A stretch of DNA of 64,000 nt from Rhizobiaceae bacterium (GCA_017640615.1 JAEPQK010000003.1:248001-312000), one strand, 5' to 3'; numbered from the stretch's first letter, positions 25,839 through 34,817 are shown. Translations and numbers: made by a program. The notes: generated from the letters alone by a model not told the origin.

Positions 25839-25914
25839 GGATTCGAACCCCCGATACCCTTGCGAGTATGCCGCATTTCGAGTGCGGTGCTTTCAACCAC
25901 TCAGCCACCTCTCC
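25825..25914 (-). tRNA. tRNA-Ser (anticodon CGA)
   Basis: 90 nt including encoded CCA. Acceptor stem GGAGAGG/CCTCTCC with G discriminator, D arm GCTGAGTGG, anticodon stem CCGCA/TGCGG with loop CTCGAAA, a long variable arm as expected for serine, and T arm GGGGGTTCGAATCCC. Intact, reads UCG codons, and is the insertion target of the island. Confidence 0.95.
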
Positions 25915-26076
25915 GCGAAATGGCCGCCTGTGAAGGCCGGGGCGCACACATAGCCGCTTGAAGGTGGCGTTACAAGCGCAATTCTGGGCTTTGAGCCCGA
26001 CGCGGTTTGGCCCGTTTGCAGCGCCCGCATTTGAAGGTACTGTGCGCGCCGTTCACACCCCTTTCGGAGGACAGCG

Positions 26077-26709
26077 ATGACAGCGCGCGGCTTTCTGGCG
26101 GGCTCGATTTCCAGCCCGGTTCGGGCGTTCCTGTTTCTGCTTGTCGCAGCGCCGCTTCTGGCCGGCTGCGGCTACAACACCATCCCCACCAATGAGGAGC
26201 GCGCCAAGGCGGCCTGGAGCGAGGTGCTCAACCAGTATCAGCGCCGCGCCGACCTGATTCCCAACCTCGTCGAAACGGTCAATGCATTCGCTGCGCAAGA
26301 GCGCGAGGTGCTGACGGCGGTGGTGGAGGCCCGTGCCCAGGCAACCTCGGTGCAGATATCGCCCGAGATGCTATCGAATCCGGAAGCCCTGCAGGCGTTT
26401 CAGGAGGGCCAGGCCAATCTGACCGGCGCGCTGTCGCGCCTGCTGGCGGTGGTGGAAAGTTATCCCGACCTGAAATCCAGCCAGAACTTCCTGGCCTTGC
26501 AGGCGCAGCTTGAGGGCACCGAAAATCGCATTGCCGTGGCGCGACGCGATTACATCGAGGCAGTGCGTGTCTACAACACCTCGCTCCGCACCTTCCCGTC
26601 GGTCATCTGGGCAAATCTCTGGTTCACCGGCAACGAACCCTTCGCGACCTTCACCATCGACACCGACAAGATGGAAGTGCCCAAGGTCGACTTCAACGAC
26701 AACGGGTAG
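26077..26709 (+). CDS. lemA: LemA family lipoprotein
   Basis: 210 residues. N-terminal signal with lipobox LLAGC (Cys near 29), so probably anchored as a lipoprotein. The helical LemA fold is marked by AWSEVLNQYQRRADLIPNLVETV, ESYPDLKSSQNFLALQAQLEGTENRIAVARRDY and a C-terminal FPSVIWANL (fragments of continuous sequence). GGAGG precedes the ATG. It leads a three-gene set with two TPM-domain proteins, a common bacterial pairing whose role is unclear. Confidence 0.9.
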   Translation: MTARGFLAGSISSPVRAFLFLLVAAPLLAGCGYNTIPTNEERAKAAWSEVLNQYQRRADLIPNLVETVNAFAAQEREVLTAVVEARAQATSVQISPEMLSNPEALQAFQEGQANLTGALSRLLAVVESYPDLKSSQNFLALQAQLEGTENRIAVARRDYIEAVRVYNTSLRTFPSVIWANLWFTGNEPFATFTIDTDKMEVPKVDFNDNG

Positions 26710-26721
26710 ACGGCCGATACT

Positions 26722-27558
26722 GTGACGCCCGGAGCCATTCGACCAACCCAGACCAGGATGCCCGTGGCAGCGCTCGCGCTGCTGTTGCTTGTCGCTTTTG
26801 CGGGCTCAGCACTTGCTCAGTCGCTACCCACGCTGACCGGCCGCGTGGTCGACAATGCCGGCATCATTGACCCTGCGAGCGAAACCGCGCTCGCCGCGCG
26901 TCTGGAAGCCTTCGAGGGCAAATCCTCCGATCAGATCGTGGTTGCAACCATCTCAAATCTCGGCGGCGAGGCCATCGAGCCCTATGCGAACCGGCTGTTC
27001 CGCGCCTGGGGGCTCGGCCAGGCGGGCGAAGACAACGGCATCCTGCTTCTGGTCGCGGTCGAGGACCGGCGCATGCGTATCGAGGTCGGCTATGGGCTGG
27101 AAGGCACACTGACGGACCTGCACGCCAAGCTGATCATCGAAAACACCATGGTGCCGGCTTTCCGCGCCGGCGATTTTTCCGGCGGCATCAGCCAGGCGGT
27201 CGAAGACATCATCCTGGTGTTGGAGGGCAACGCCGCAGAGCTCGAAGCGCGCGCCGAGCGCAACAGTGAAGATGAGGGTGTCTGGTGGGAGATCATCCCG
27301 TTCGTCCTCTTCTTCGCGGTCTGGGGCAGCTTGTTCTTCGGCTCCATCTTTTTTGCGATTTTTGCCCCGATCTTCGGCCGCAAGATCGCACCGGGCCGTT
27401 ATCGCTGGCTCGGCGTCAATGTCAGCTATGGCGGGTCAGGCTCTTCTTCCGGGAGCAGAAGCAGCTCTTCAGGCAGCAGCTGGTCCTCGAGTTCAAGCAG
27501 CAGCTTCTCCGGCGGCGGCGGATCGTCCGGTGGCGGCGGCGCCTCGGGCAGTTGGTGA
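26722..27558 (+). CDS. TPM domain-containing protein with Gly/Ser-rich tail (YgcG-like)
   Basis: 278 residues from GTG at 26722; an ATG at 26758 (MPVAALALLLLVAFAG) would also leave a complete signal peptide. The TPM domain (about 35-175) shows LTGRVVDNAGIIDPASE, QIVVATISNLGG and GILLLVAVEDRRMRIEVGYGLEG. One TM helix lies near 195-215 and the tail is SSSGS/GGGGSSGGGG, as in YgcG. Extracytoplasmic and membrane anchored. 12 bp after lemA, 8 bp before the next TPM gene. Confidence 0.88.
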   Translation: MTPGAIRPTQTRMPVAALALLLLVAFAGSALAQSLPTLTGRVVDNAGIIDPASETALAARLEAFEGKSSDQIVVATISNLGGEAIEPYANRLFRAWGLGQAGEDNGILLLVAVEDRRMRIEVGYGLEGTLTDLHAKLIIENTMVPAFRAGDFSGGISQAVEDIILVLEGNAAELEARAERNSEDEGVWWEIIPFVLFFAVWGSLFFGSIFFAIFAPIFGRKIAPGRYRWLGVNVSYGGSGSSSGSRSSSSGSSWSSSSSSSFSGGGGSSGGGGASGSW

Positions 27559-27566
27559 GGTCGGCG

Positions 27567-28205
27567 ATGAAAAAAAGTGCACTCACGCAGGAAGAGCACA
27601 ACCGCATCGCGGACGCCATTCGCACCGCCGAAGCACGCACTTCCGGCGAGATCATCTGCGTTCTGGCCAGAAGCAGCGACGGCTATTTCTACCCCGCCGC
27701 CTTCGCGGTCACGATCGCGCTGATGCTGGCGAGCCTGATTGCAGCGGTGGTGCTGGAGCGCATGTGGGTCATCGTGCCCATGTGGCAGTTTGCGGCCGCG
27801 CAGATTCTGGCGCTCGCCACGGCGCTGCTTCTTCTGTGGCGATGGCCCGCTTTGCGCATCAGGTTTGTGCCGCGCGCATTGCGGTACCGCCGTGCTCACC
27901 GCAACGCGATCGAGCAGTTTCTCGCCCGTAACATCCACGTGACCGAGAACCGCACCGGCGTGCTGATTTTCCTTTCCCTGGCCGAGCGCTACGCGGAAGT
28001 GATCGCCGATGCCGGCATCAACGTCCATGTGTCGCAGGAGCGCTGGAACGCTATCGTCGCGGACCTGATTTCCCATGCCGCGCGCGGCGATATTGTCGGT
28101 GGCTATGAAGGCGCCGTTGCTGCTTGCGGCGACATGTTGGCAGAGGCATTTCCACCCGCCAGCGGCAACGAAAACGAACTCGACGACCACCTTGTGGAAA
28201 TCTGA
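27567..28205 (+). CDS. TPM domain-containing membrane protein
   Basis: 212 residues from the ATG at 27567, after GGTGAGG. The TPM fold is split around two TM helices (about 45-65 and 70-92): ARTSGEIICVLARSSDGY before and TGVLIFLSLAERYAEVIAD with GINVHVSQERWNAIV after. Usual third member of the LemA-TPM-TPM set. The long open frame upstream overlaps the preceding gene and is not used. Function undefined; probably an envelope protein. Confidence 0.85.
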   Translation: MKKSALTQEEHNRIADAIRTAEARTSGEIICVLARSSDGYFYPAAFAVTIALMLASLIAAVVLERMWVIVPMWQFAAAQILALATALLLLWRWPALRIRFVPRALRYRRAHRNAIEQFLARNIHVTENRTGVLIFLSLAERYAEVIADAGINVHVSQERWNAIVADLISHAARGDIVGGYEGAVAACGDMLAEAFPPASGNENELDDHLVEI

Positions 28206-28270
28206 GCCGCTGCCTCATGTGGCGCCGAAACGCTTGCACGCGCCGTTCAGCCGTCTATGGTTAAAAAACC

Positions 28271-28777
28271 ATGAATACGCTGACGATCGATATTCGAAAG
28301 GCCGAGCCGCAGGACGCGCACGCGATTTCCGACGTGCATCACGAAGCTTGGCTTGGCGCCTATGCGGGCATCATCCCGCACAAGGCGCTTCAGCGCATGG
28401 TCGGCCGGCGCGGGCTGGAGTGGTGGCAGGGCGCCATCAGGCGCGCCGCCAATGTGATTGTCGCGGAAATCGGCGGCGATGTCGTCGGCTACGCAACGCT
28501 GGGCCGCAACCGCGCTCGCGAACTGCCGCAGCAGGGCGAAATCTACGAGCTCTACCTCAAACCCGAATATCAGGGCGTCGGCCTTGGCAGCCGGCTGTTC
28601 GGCGAAGGCCGCAAGCGGCTGGCAGCACACGGGCTGGAAGGCACCGTCGTGTGGGCGCTTGAGGACAATGCTGGCGCGCTCTCATTCTATGCCGGGCTTG
28701 GCGGCCGCGATATCGCGGAGGGCGTCGAAGTCTTCGACCAGAAAGCGCTGCGCAAGATCGCCTTCGCCTGGGAGTAG
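28271..28777 (+). CDS. GNAT family N-acetyltransferase
   Basis: 168 residues with the acetyl-CoA fold: N-terminal IDIRKAEPQDAHAISDVHHEAW, central beta strands VIVAEIGGDVVGYATLG, and the pyrophosphate loop EYQGVGLGSRLFGEGRKRL. Substrate unknown. Its start codon lies in a 16-bp palindrome ATGGTTAAAAAACCAT (28257-28272) and no clear Shine-Dalgarno is seen, so it may be leaderless or regulated at initiation. Stands alone between the TPM set and ppa. Confidence 0.87.
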   Translation: MNTLTIDIRKAEPQDAHAISDVHHEAWLGAYAGIIPHKALQRMVGRRGLEWWQGAIRRAANVIVAEIGGDVVGYATLGRNRARELPQQGEIYELYLKPEYQGVGLGSRLFGEGRKRLAAHGLEGTVVWALEDNAGALSFYAGLGGRDIAEGVEVFDQKALRKIAFAWE

Positions 28778-28875
28778 CCTCCGGCCGCCGCTCCACCATC
28801 TGTCGCATTGCGCTTGCTCACCTGACAGGCTATCGGCACGCCCGGGAGGCAACCCAGCCCTGAAAGGCACCGACC

Positions 28876-29412
28876 ATGCGCATCGACGCCATCTCCATCG
28901 GCACCAACCCGCCTGAAGACGTCAACGTCATTATCGAAGTTCCGGTTGGCGGACAGCCGATCAAATATGAGATGGACAAGGATGCCGGCACGCTGGTTGT
29001 CGATCGCTTTCTTTATACGCCGATGACCTATCCGGGGAATTACGGTTTCGTGCCGCACACGCTCTCCGACGATGGCGACCCAATCGACGTGCTGGTCTGC
29101 AACACCCGCCAGCTGGTGCCCGGCTGCGTCATCAATGTGCGCCCGATTGGCGTGCTGGTGATGGAAGACAATGCCGGCATGGACGAGAAGGTGTTGGCGG
29201 TGCCGTCATCGCACCTCACCCAGCGCTATGAGAATGTCGCTAATTTCTCCGACTTGCCGGCGATCACGCTCAAGCAGATCGAGCACTTCTTCGAGCACTA
29301 CAAGGATCTGGAACCCGGCAAATGGGTCAAGATTGGCGATTGGCGCGATGCCGACACCGCCAAGAAAATGATCCGCGAGGCGATCGACCGCGCAAAGCCT
29401 GCCGGCGCATAG
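28876..29412 (+). CDS. ppa: Inorganic pyrophosphatase
   Basis: 178 residues, normal for bacterial family I enzymes. Hydrolyses pyrophosphate to phosphate in the cytoplasm, driving biosynthesis. Signature [14 protein letters not shown] with the three catalytic Asp residues is present, preceded by [13 protein letters not shown] and [17 protein letters not shown] lies before the ATG. Single-gene unit; its stop lies 3 bases from the convergent gene at 29416. Confidence 0.96.
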   Translation: MRIDAISIGTNPPEDVNVIIEVPVGGQPIKYEMDKDAGTLVVDRFLYTPMTYPGNYGFVPHTLSDDGDPIDVLVCNTRQLVPGCVINVRPIGVLVMEDNAGMDEKVLAVPSSHLTQRYENVANFSDLPAITLKQIEHFFEHYKDLEPGKWVKIGDWRDADTAKKMIREAIDRAKPAGA

Positions 29413-29415
29413 CCT

Positions 29416-30012
29416 CTATTCGAAGCGTGTAAATTCCGGCAACGGAACGCTGCCTGCGTCGATCGCCGGCTGGTCTCCGCATGAAAAGCCGTGCACGAGA
29501 TTGTCCGCATAGTTGCGGGCTTTCTCATTGGCGTCCGGATTGCCGGTGGACATCACATAGGCCATCGCGCAGCCCTCGCGTTCGAAGGGCTGGCCAACCT
29601 TTTCCACGACCAGCACCTGCACATCGTCGCCCTCGCCAGTCGAGACGAACCAGCGATGGATCGTCGCCACAGGCACCCTCGCTTCGCCGCGCTGCTCCAG
29701 CCGCCATTCGATCGTGGGCCCGGTGCTGTTGAAGCTTGCGAAGCTCTCCCAGACCGGCGCCATGTCGCCGGCAGGCGGATAGCCGTAATACAGCGATTCC
29801 CGCGCATCGCTGTATTGCAGCATGACGGGATAACCGCGCCAGCCATCGCAGACGAGGTTGGCCCAGTCGCCTTCACCCTCGGCCGCTTGCGCAAACACCG
29901 TGCAGTTCGTCTGGCTGTCGAGCTGCGTATATTCGCTGCTCATCTGCGCCTGCGCAGGCAGGCCAGAAGCCGCGCTTAGAAACAGAGCTGCGACAGATGA
30001 TTTCACGCGCAT
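29416..30012 (-). CDS. Secreted hypothetical protein
   Basis: 198 residues from the ATG at 30012 (GAGGAGG upstream; an earlier in-frame start at 30051 is weaker). Signal peptide ends near LPAQAQ. Four Cys in the mature part (CTVF, CDGW, CAMA, CGDQ) could form two disulphides in the periplasm. The fragments WANLVCDGWRGYPVM and VEKVGQPFEREGCAMAYV suggest a conserved periplasmic domain, but I do not recognise the family. Confidence 0.7.
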   Translation of the reverse strand: MRVKSSVAALFLSAASGLPAQAQMSSEYTQLDSQTNCTVFAQAAEGEGDWANLVCDGWRGYPVMLQYSDARESLYYGYPPAGDMAPVWESFASFNSTGPTIEWRLEQRGEARVPVATIHRWFVSTGEGDDVQVLVVEKVGQPFEREGCAMAYVMSTGNPDANEKARNYADNLVHGFSCGDQPAIDAGSVPLPEFTRFE

Positions 30013-30075
30013 ATTGTCCTCCTCGATACGAGGCCGGAACACTAGCGCCATTTGAAGCTTGCGCCTACTCGCCCG

Positions 30076-30366
30076 TCAGACCAACGCGGGTGCGATCGTC
30101 GTCAGGATGAACTGGCGAATGAAGAACAGAAGGAGAAGAAGGATGATCGGCGAAATGTCGATGCCCCCGAGATCGGGGAGAATCCGCCTGATAGGCCGCA
30201 GCGCAGGCTCCGTGATGCGGTAGAGCGCGTTTCCGATCGAACCCACGAATTGGTTGCGTGGATTGACCACGTTGAAGGCATAAAGCCAGGAGAAGATGGC
30301 CGACGCGATGATGAGCCACCAGTAGATGTCGATGGCAAGGACAACGGTCTGAATCAGCGCGAGCAT
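30076..30366 (-). CDS. YggT family integral membrane protein
   Basis: 96 residues from the ATG at 30366 after GGAGAAAC; the longer frame adds 31 unlikely residues. Single YggT repeat: [20 protein letters not shown], then [41 protein letters not shown] in pieces, and a final hydrophobic helix. The family has links to osmotic stress and cell division, but the biochemical role is unknown. Convergent with no gene; tRNA-Ala follows on the other strand. Confidence 0.87.
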   Translation of the reverse strand: MLALIQTVVLAIDIYWWLIIASAIFSWLYAFNVVNPRNQFVGSIGNALYRITEPALRPIRRILPDLGGIDISPIILLLLLFFIRQFILTTIAPALV

Positions 30367-30500
30367 GAAGTTTCTCCTGTGGTCCGGCGACATGTAGACA
30401 TTGCCGCCTTTTCCGGCAAGTCCGCGCGCGGCGGTGGCCCGCGCGACACTGCTTGACACTGCGGCTAACCCGCCACTAAATGCGCGCCATTCTGCGGAGC

Positions 30501-30576
<76 letters not shown>

Positions 30577-30613
30577 TTTCCGCTTCGCTTCCGGTGGCAC
30601 ATTCACTGCGCGG

Positions 30614-31219
30614 CTACCCCGCCATCCCCTCGCGCACCCAGGGCAGAAACCCGTCGAGAAATCGCGTCGTCGCCGGCATGAAGTGATGCCCGTGGTGGAA
30701 AAATGGGTCGAGGCTGGTCAAGACCATGCGCCCTTTGGTGGTTACCTCATCGACGTAGAGGATCGGTCGGTTGCCCTGCGCGACCACAAGCGCCTCCGCA
30801 CCCGCTGGTGGCGTGAAAAAGCCGTGCAGATGCCAAGTGATGTCCGCCTCAGCCAGCCGGCTGAATAGCGGATGGCCGGGTTGCGCGATACGCACGCCGA
30901 GATCGGCGCCCGGCTCCAGCCACCACCAGAAGTTTGTCTCGCATGGCTCGAAGCGAATGCCGGGCAGCCAGCGTTCGCTATGGCATTCGCCCATCGCAAT
31001 CACCGTTCCGCCACCGTCCAGGTAGGTGCGCAGGCGCCGCGCATGCGGCTCCATACGAAAAGCGGGCGTACGGCACAGTACGATCATCGCGTCAAAGGCG
31101 TCGAGCCGGGTGGTCGCGATATCCTCTGGCGGGATCGTTGCATCGAAATAGCTGCGATAGCGGCCCTCGACCGCCTCAATCTGATAGGCGGCACCGGCAT
31201 TGACCGCGAGCAGCTTCAT
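30614..31219 (-). CDS. Unrecognised protein with class I glutaminase/ThuA-like fold features, ABC operon
   Basis: 201 residues from the ATG at 31219, overlapping the upstream stop by 4 bp. The arrangement DAMIVLCRTP, LRTYLDGGGTVIAMGECHSE and a later Asp/His region recalls ThuA or class I amidotransferase-like folds. No catalytic triad is certain. The C-terminal part has a cluster FFHHGHHFMP that could bind a metal. Last gene of the five-gene metal-chelate transport operon, so perhaps involved in processing the imported ligand. Function inferred only from position. Confidence 0.65.
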   Translation of the reverse strand: MKLLAVNAGAAYQIEAVEGRYRSYFDATIPPEDIATTRLDAFDAMIVLCRTPAFRMEPHARRLRTYLDGGGTVIAMGECHSERWLPGIRFEPCETNFWWWLEPGADLGVRIAQPGHPLFSRLAEADITWHLHGFFTPPAGAEALVVAQGNRPILYVDEVTTKGRMVLTSLDPFFHHGHHFMPATTRFLDGFLPWVREGMAG

Positions 31220-31836
31220 GCCGCCTTCTCCGCGTTTCCACGACGCAGGCACCAGTTCACGAGCCGCTCGGCGAGCAGCTCTCTGGTGGCCGGGTCGTCG
31301 CCGACACCCCAAAGATCGTTGCCGGAATGCACGAAGAGCGCACCGCCCTGCGGTCGCGTCCACGTCCAATCAACCGGAAGCTGCCGCGGACCAAGCCCGT
31401 TGAGCGCAACGGCCCCCGGCAGCGGTGGATTGTAGCCGCGGCCATAGAAGCCGGCGACACCCCGATTGGTCGCCAGCGCGCCGACATCGATGTCATCGAA
31501 AACCGGATGGCCCGCAAGCCGCGACAGCTCATAGTCGGCGCGGCGCGGCTCTTCGGATGGCACGAAGGCGGTCAGCCCGTCCACATAGGGCCGCAGCACA
31601 TGCCCGTTGATCGCCAGCCGCCCGCCCGCATCCAGCATCCTTGCGATTGCAGCACTGCGGCGTATCAGATCGTCCTGATCGACACTGACACAGGTGATCA
31701 GCGCAGCAGCGCTTGCAATGTCATCGTCACGCAGCCGGTCCTGCCGGACCGCTCTGACGAAGCCATCAGCCGCCTGCTGTTCGAACACGTGCGGTAGCGG
31801 CGCGTCAGTCGAGAGAATGAAAATCGCAGGCGTCAC
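31216..31836 (-). CDS. Unrecognised protein, second accessory gene of ABC operon
   Basis: 206 residues from a GTG at 31836 that overlaps the ATPase stop (GTGA). Fragments IFILSTDAPLPHVFEQQA, ALITCVSVDQDDLIRR, MLDAGGRLAINGHVLRPYV and GALFVHSGNDLWGVG suggest the same general alpha/beta fold as its neighbour, which may be a distant paralogue. No known catalytic motif. Coupling to the transporter on one side and to the next gene on the other argues for a shared role. Confidence 0.65.
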   Translation of the reverse strand: MTPAIFILSTDAPLPHVFEQQAADGFVRAVRQDRLRDDDIASAAALITCVSVDQDDLIRRSAAIARMLDAGGRLAINGHVLRPYVDGLTAFVPSEEPRRADYELSRLAGHPVFDDIDVGALATNRGVAGFYGRGYNPPLPGAVALNGLGPRQLPVDWTWTRPQGGALFVHSGNDLWGVGDDPATRELLAERLVNWCLRRGNAEKAA

Positions 31837-32600
31837 GAAGCGATCAGCTCCTCCTGGCCAAACAGCGGCACTATCCCTCTTGCCGGTCGCGACCCGTTCT
31901 CGACCCGGCATTCCACGATCCGCACCGGCAGGCCGTAAAGCCGCGCAATATTGGCTTCGGTCATCGTATCGTCGACCGGACCGCAAAGCCGGTCCTCGAT
32001 ACCGAACAAAAGCAGCGCATCATCCGCCACCATCGCCGCATGCTGCGGCAGATGCGTGGTGAAGAGGATCGCATGGCTTCCTTCTTCCCGCAGCGATTGC
32101 ACCACCTTCAGGAAGCGATCCTGATTACGCAGATCGAGCGCGGATGCCGGTTCGTCCAGCACAAGCGTGGTAGCCCCGGTCGCGATGGCGCGGGCCAGCA
32201 GCACGAGCTGGCGCTCGCCGCCCGAGAGCCAGTCGAAGCGGTTGTGCGAAAACCGCTCCATGCCGACCCGACGCAGCGCCTCGTCAGCGACATCGAAATC
32301 GCTCCTGGAAGGCATTGCGAACAGTCCACGCAGCGCCACGCGCCCCGTCGCCACGATCTGACGCACCGTGTAGCCGATATCGCCATTGCCGGACTGCGGC
32401 ACATAGCCGATAACGGCGGGCACCTCGCGCCGCCCCTCCGTCAGCGCCTGAAATCCGAGCAGCGAGCGCAGCAGTGTCGTCTTCCCGCGCCCGTTGGGTC
32501 CGAGGATCGCAAGCGAGCGCCCGACCGGCGCTTCAAGGTCCAGATTGCGGAAAATCCAGCGGCTGCCGAAACGAACGCCAGCCTTGCGAAGCTTGATCAT
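31833..32600 (-). CDS. ABC transporter ATP-binding protein, FecE/BtuD type
   Basis: 255 residues. Walker A GPNGRGKTTLL, Q-loop IGYVPQSGNGD, signature LSGGERQLV, Walker B TLVLDEPAS and H-loop FTTHLPQHA are all present. Powers uptake of an iron-siderophore, haem or cobalamin-type substrate with the permease and binding protein encoded just upstream. Overlaps the permease stop and the accessory gene start by 4 bp each. Confidence 0.92.
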   Translation of the reverse strand: MIKLRKAGVRFGSRWIFRNLDLEAPVGRSLAILGPNGRGKTTLLRSLLGFQALTEGRREVPAVIGYVPQSGNGDIGYTVRQIVATGRVALRGLFAMPSRSDFDVADEALRRVGMERFSHNRFDWLSGGERQLVLLARAIATGATTLVLDEPASALDLRNQDRFLKVVQSLREEGSHAILFTTHLPQHAAMVADDALLLFGIEDRLCGPVDDTMTEANIARLYGLPVRIVECRVENGSRPARGIVPLFGQEELIAS

Positions 32601-33655
32601 CGCGCATTCTCCTGCCGCCTGGAGCGCCGCAGAAGCAGCGCGAATACGGGCGCGCCGATGATCGCGGTGAGCACGCTGAGCGGGATTTCACTGGCCGATA
32701 CGGTTCTTGCCAGTGTGTCGATGATGACGAGATATGCAGCGCCCAACAGCGCCGACGCGGGAACCAGAATGCGGTGATCTGGCCCGACGATCAGGCGCGC
32801 CGCATGCGGCACCACCAGCCCGACCCAGCCGACCACGCCGGCGACCGCCACCACCGCGCCGGTGCCCAGCGCGACGAGGATGAAGAATATCCAGCGATCG
32901 CGCTCGACCTTGACGCCAAATGAGCGCGCCTCATCATCGCCGAGCGACAGCACGTTCACGCGGAAGCGCAGCAGATAAAGCCCGATTGCGGCGATAGCGA
33001 TCGCTGGAGCCGCGAGCATCAGCCGTGGCCAGGTGGCCGAGGCGAATGAGCCCATCAGCCACCCCACGATCGCCGGCAGCGATGAATTGGGATCGGCGAC
33101 GAACTGCACCAGCGAAACGAGCGCGGCAAACAGCGCGCCGACGATAATACCGGCCAGCACGATCGTGGCGGTCTCGGTGCGGCCGTCGACGCGAGCGACA
33201 AATCCGACGCTCAGGAGCGCCAGAACGCCGAACGCGAAGGCCGAGCCGACCAGCATGAAGCCGGAATAGCCGAACAGAATGGCGAGCGCGCCGCCAAATG
33301 CCGCGCCGCTGGAAATGCCAAGTATCTGCGGCGAAACGAGCGGGTTGCGGAAGATGCCCTGCAGCGCCGCGCCGCACATGGCCAGCGCCGCGCCCGACAG
33401 CGCCGCAATCAGAATGCGCGGTGCGCGCACCAGCGTGACGATCCGTTCGTCCAGCACGCTCCAATCCTTCGTAACAGGCACGATGTCCTGAAACAGGATC
33501 GCCGCGACCGTCGGCAGCGGGATCGAGAGGCGACCGAGACCGAGACCGGCAAGCATTGCGGCGAGCAGGAGCAGCCCGAACGCCCCCATCCAGACTGCCC
33601 CACCGCGACTTGCACGCTCGCCCTGATAGGACGCTGCGAATGTAGCATCCGACAT
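32597..33655 (-). CDS. FecCD-family ABC transporter permease
   Basis: 352 residues with about ten hydrophobic segments. Family motifs: LVRAPRILIAALSGAALAMC, GAALQGIFRNPLVSPQILG and, near the end, GVVGWVGLVVPHAARLIVG with DHRILVPASALLGA. Homodimeric inner-membrane channel of siderophore, haem or B12 importers. Follows the binding-protein gene by 7 bp and overlaps the ATPase by 4 bp. Confidence 0.93.
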   Translation of the reverse strand: MSDATFAASYQGERASRGGAVWMGAFGLLLLAAMLAGLGLGRLSIPLPTVAAILFQDIVPVTKDWSVLDERIVTLVRAPRILIAALSGAALAMCGAALQGIFRNPLVSPQILGISSGAAFGGALAILFGYSGFMLVGSAFAFGVLALLSVGFVARVDGRTETATIVLAGIIVGALFAALVSLVQFVADPNSSLPAIVGWLMGSFASATWPRLMLAAPAIAIAAIGLYLLRFRVNVLSLGDDEARSFGVKVERDRWIFFILVALGTGAVVAVAGVVGWVGLVVPHAARLIVGPDHRILVPASALLGAAYLVIIDTLARTVSASEIPLSVLTAIIGAPVFALLLRRSRRQENAR

Positions 33656-33662
33656 CGTTCGT

Positions 33663-34757
33663 CTACCGCGCGGCGAACCGCTCGTAGCTTGCGCCCGCGC
33701 CGTTCATTTCCATGCGCAGGATCGCATCGATCTGCTCGGTCGACGGGGTGTGGCCATAGAGTTTGCCGTACCAGTCGCCAATCTGCCCGCGCAGGTCGAA
33801 CTCCACCTTTTCCGGATGCAGCAGCGTGGCCAGCCATTGCCATGTCAGCGGCGATTCCTGGCTCGGCGGATCCCAGCGATAGCCGCCGATCGGCATCTTG
33901 TAGACACGCTTGGAAACAGCCGCATTGGTAGCCCCAAGCACCGGGTCGTCATAAATGCGCGAAACGTCGAGCTCGCTCTCGAAACCGTTCAGCAAAATGA
34001 CATCCGGGTTCCATGCCGCGATCTGCTCGGCATTGACCGGCTTCAGCCCATCGAGCTCGGCGGCGGCGTTCCGGCCACCGGCGAGGTTGATGTAGTAGTC
34101 GTTGTAGCTACCTGTGCCCGAGGCGCGCAGCTCGCTCTGAGCCCGCAGCAGATAAAGCACGCTCGGCTTCTCGGCATCGGGCACATCGGCCACTGCGGCT
34201 TCGATCTTGGCAGCCGTTTCGTCGCGCCAGGCGATAATCTCGTCCACCTTTTCCGGCTTGCCGATCAGATTACCCAGCATGGAGATGATTGCGCGTGCCT
34301 TGGCTTCGTCACCGTAAAGGATAAGCGAGGTCGTGAAGCCCGCATTCGTCAGCGGCCCGACAACGTCGTCTGCCATGTGGCCCCACTGTACGACGAGATC
34401 GGGGTTGAGCGCAGCAATGGCCTCGACATTGGGCGCAAAGCCGGTCGATGCGCCGCCGGCCAGAATATCCGATGTGATGTCCTTCGCCTCGGGGAAAAAA
34501 GCGCCGAGAATAGCCTCCGTGATTGCCGATTTAGCCAGCGGATGCATGCCGACCAGCCGCTCGGTGCTGCCGTCGAGCGCAATGACGGTGGAGGTTGACG
34601 GGATCGGGATCATGGTGATCCGCGACGCCGGATTTTCCAGCTCCACTGTGCGGTCCATCATGTCCGTGACCGACACCGGCTCGGCGCCGGCGACGCTCGT
34701 GGCTGCAAGCGAAACGACCGAGGCGGTGAGGAGGAGGTTGCGGAAGGCGCGTTTCAT
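33663..34757 (-). CDS. Periplasmic metal-chelate substrate-binding protein (FecB/BtuF type)
   Basis: 364 residues. A signal peptide ends near SVAGAEP; no lipobox, so soluble. Helical-backbone binding fold: SVTDMMDRTVELENPASRI, ALNPDLVVQWGH and IAAWNPDVILLNGF. The substrate cannot be read; family members bind ferric siderophores, haem or cobalamin. First gene of a five-gene operon. A TGA-N9-TCA box and a TTGACA -35 lie upstream, which favours iron. No TonB-dependent receptor is in the window. Confidence 0.88.
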   Translation of the reverse strand: MKRAFRNLLLTASVVSLAATSVAGAEPVSVTDMMDRTVELENPASRITMIPIPSTSTVIALDGSTERLVGMHPLAKSAITEAILGAFFPEAKDITSDILAGGASTGFAPNVEAIAALNPDLVVQWGHMADDVVGPLTNAGFTTSLILYGDEAKARAIISMLGNLIGKPEKVDEIIAWRDETAAKIEAAVADVPDAEKPSVLYLLRAQSELRASGTGSYNDYYINLAGGRNAAAELDGLKPVNAEQIAAWNPDVILLNGFESELDVSRIYDDPVLGATNAAVSKRVYKMPIGGYRWDPPSQESPLTWQWLATLLHPEKVEFDLRGQIGDWYGKLYGHTPSTEQIDAILRMEMNGAGASYERFAAR

Positions 34758-34775
34758 ATTTCGTTCTCTCGTGAA

Positions 34776-34790
34776 TGAATTTGCGTCTCA
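34776..34790. promoter_or_regulatory. Candidate iron-responsive operator (TGA-N9-TCA, RirA/IRO type)
   Basis: TGAATTTGCGTCTCA matches the half-conserved IRO box used by the RirA iron regulator in rhizobia. It lies 19-33 bases upstream of the binding-protein ATG and overlaps a second dyad, CATAAATTTTTTATG (34789-34803). The core is short and could occur by chance. Confidence 0.4.
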
Positions 34791-34817
34791 TAAATTTTTT
34801 ATGACTATTTTTGTCAA
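34789..34817 (-). promoter_or_regulatory. Candidate promoter of the metal-chelate ABC operon
   Basis: Minus strand TTGACA (34817-34812), 17-bp spacer, TTTATG as a weak -10. A perfect -35 in an AT-rich stretch, with the CATAAA-TTT-TTTATG dyad over the -10 region and the IRO-like box just downstream. Confidence 0.45.
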
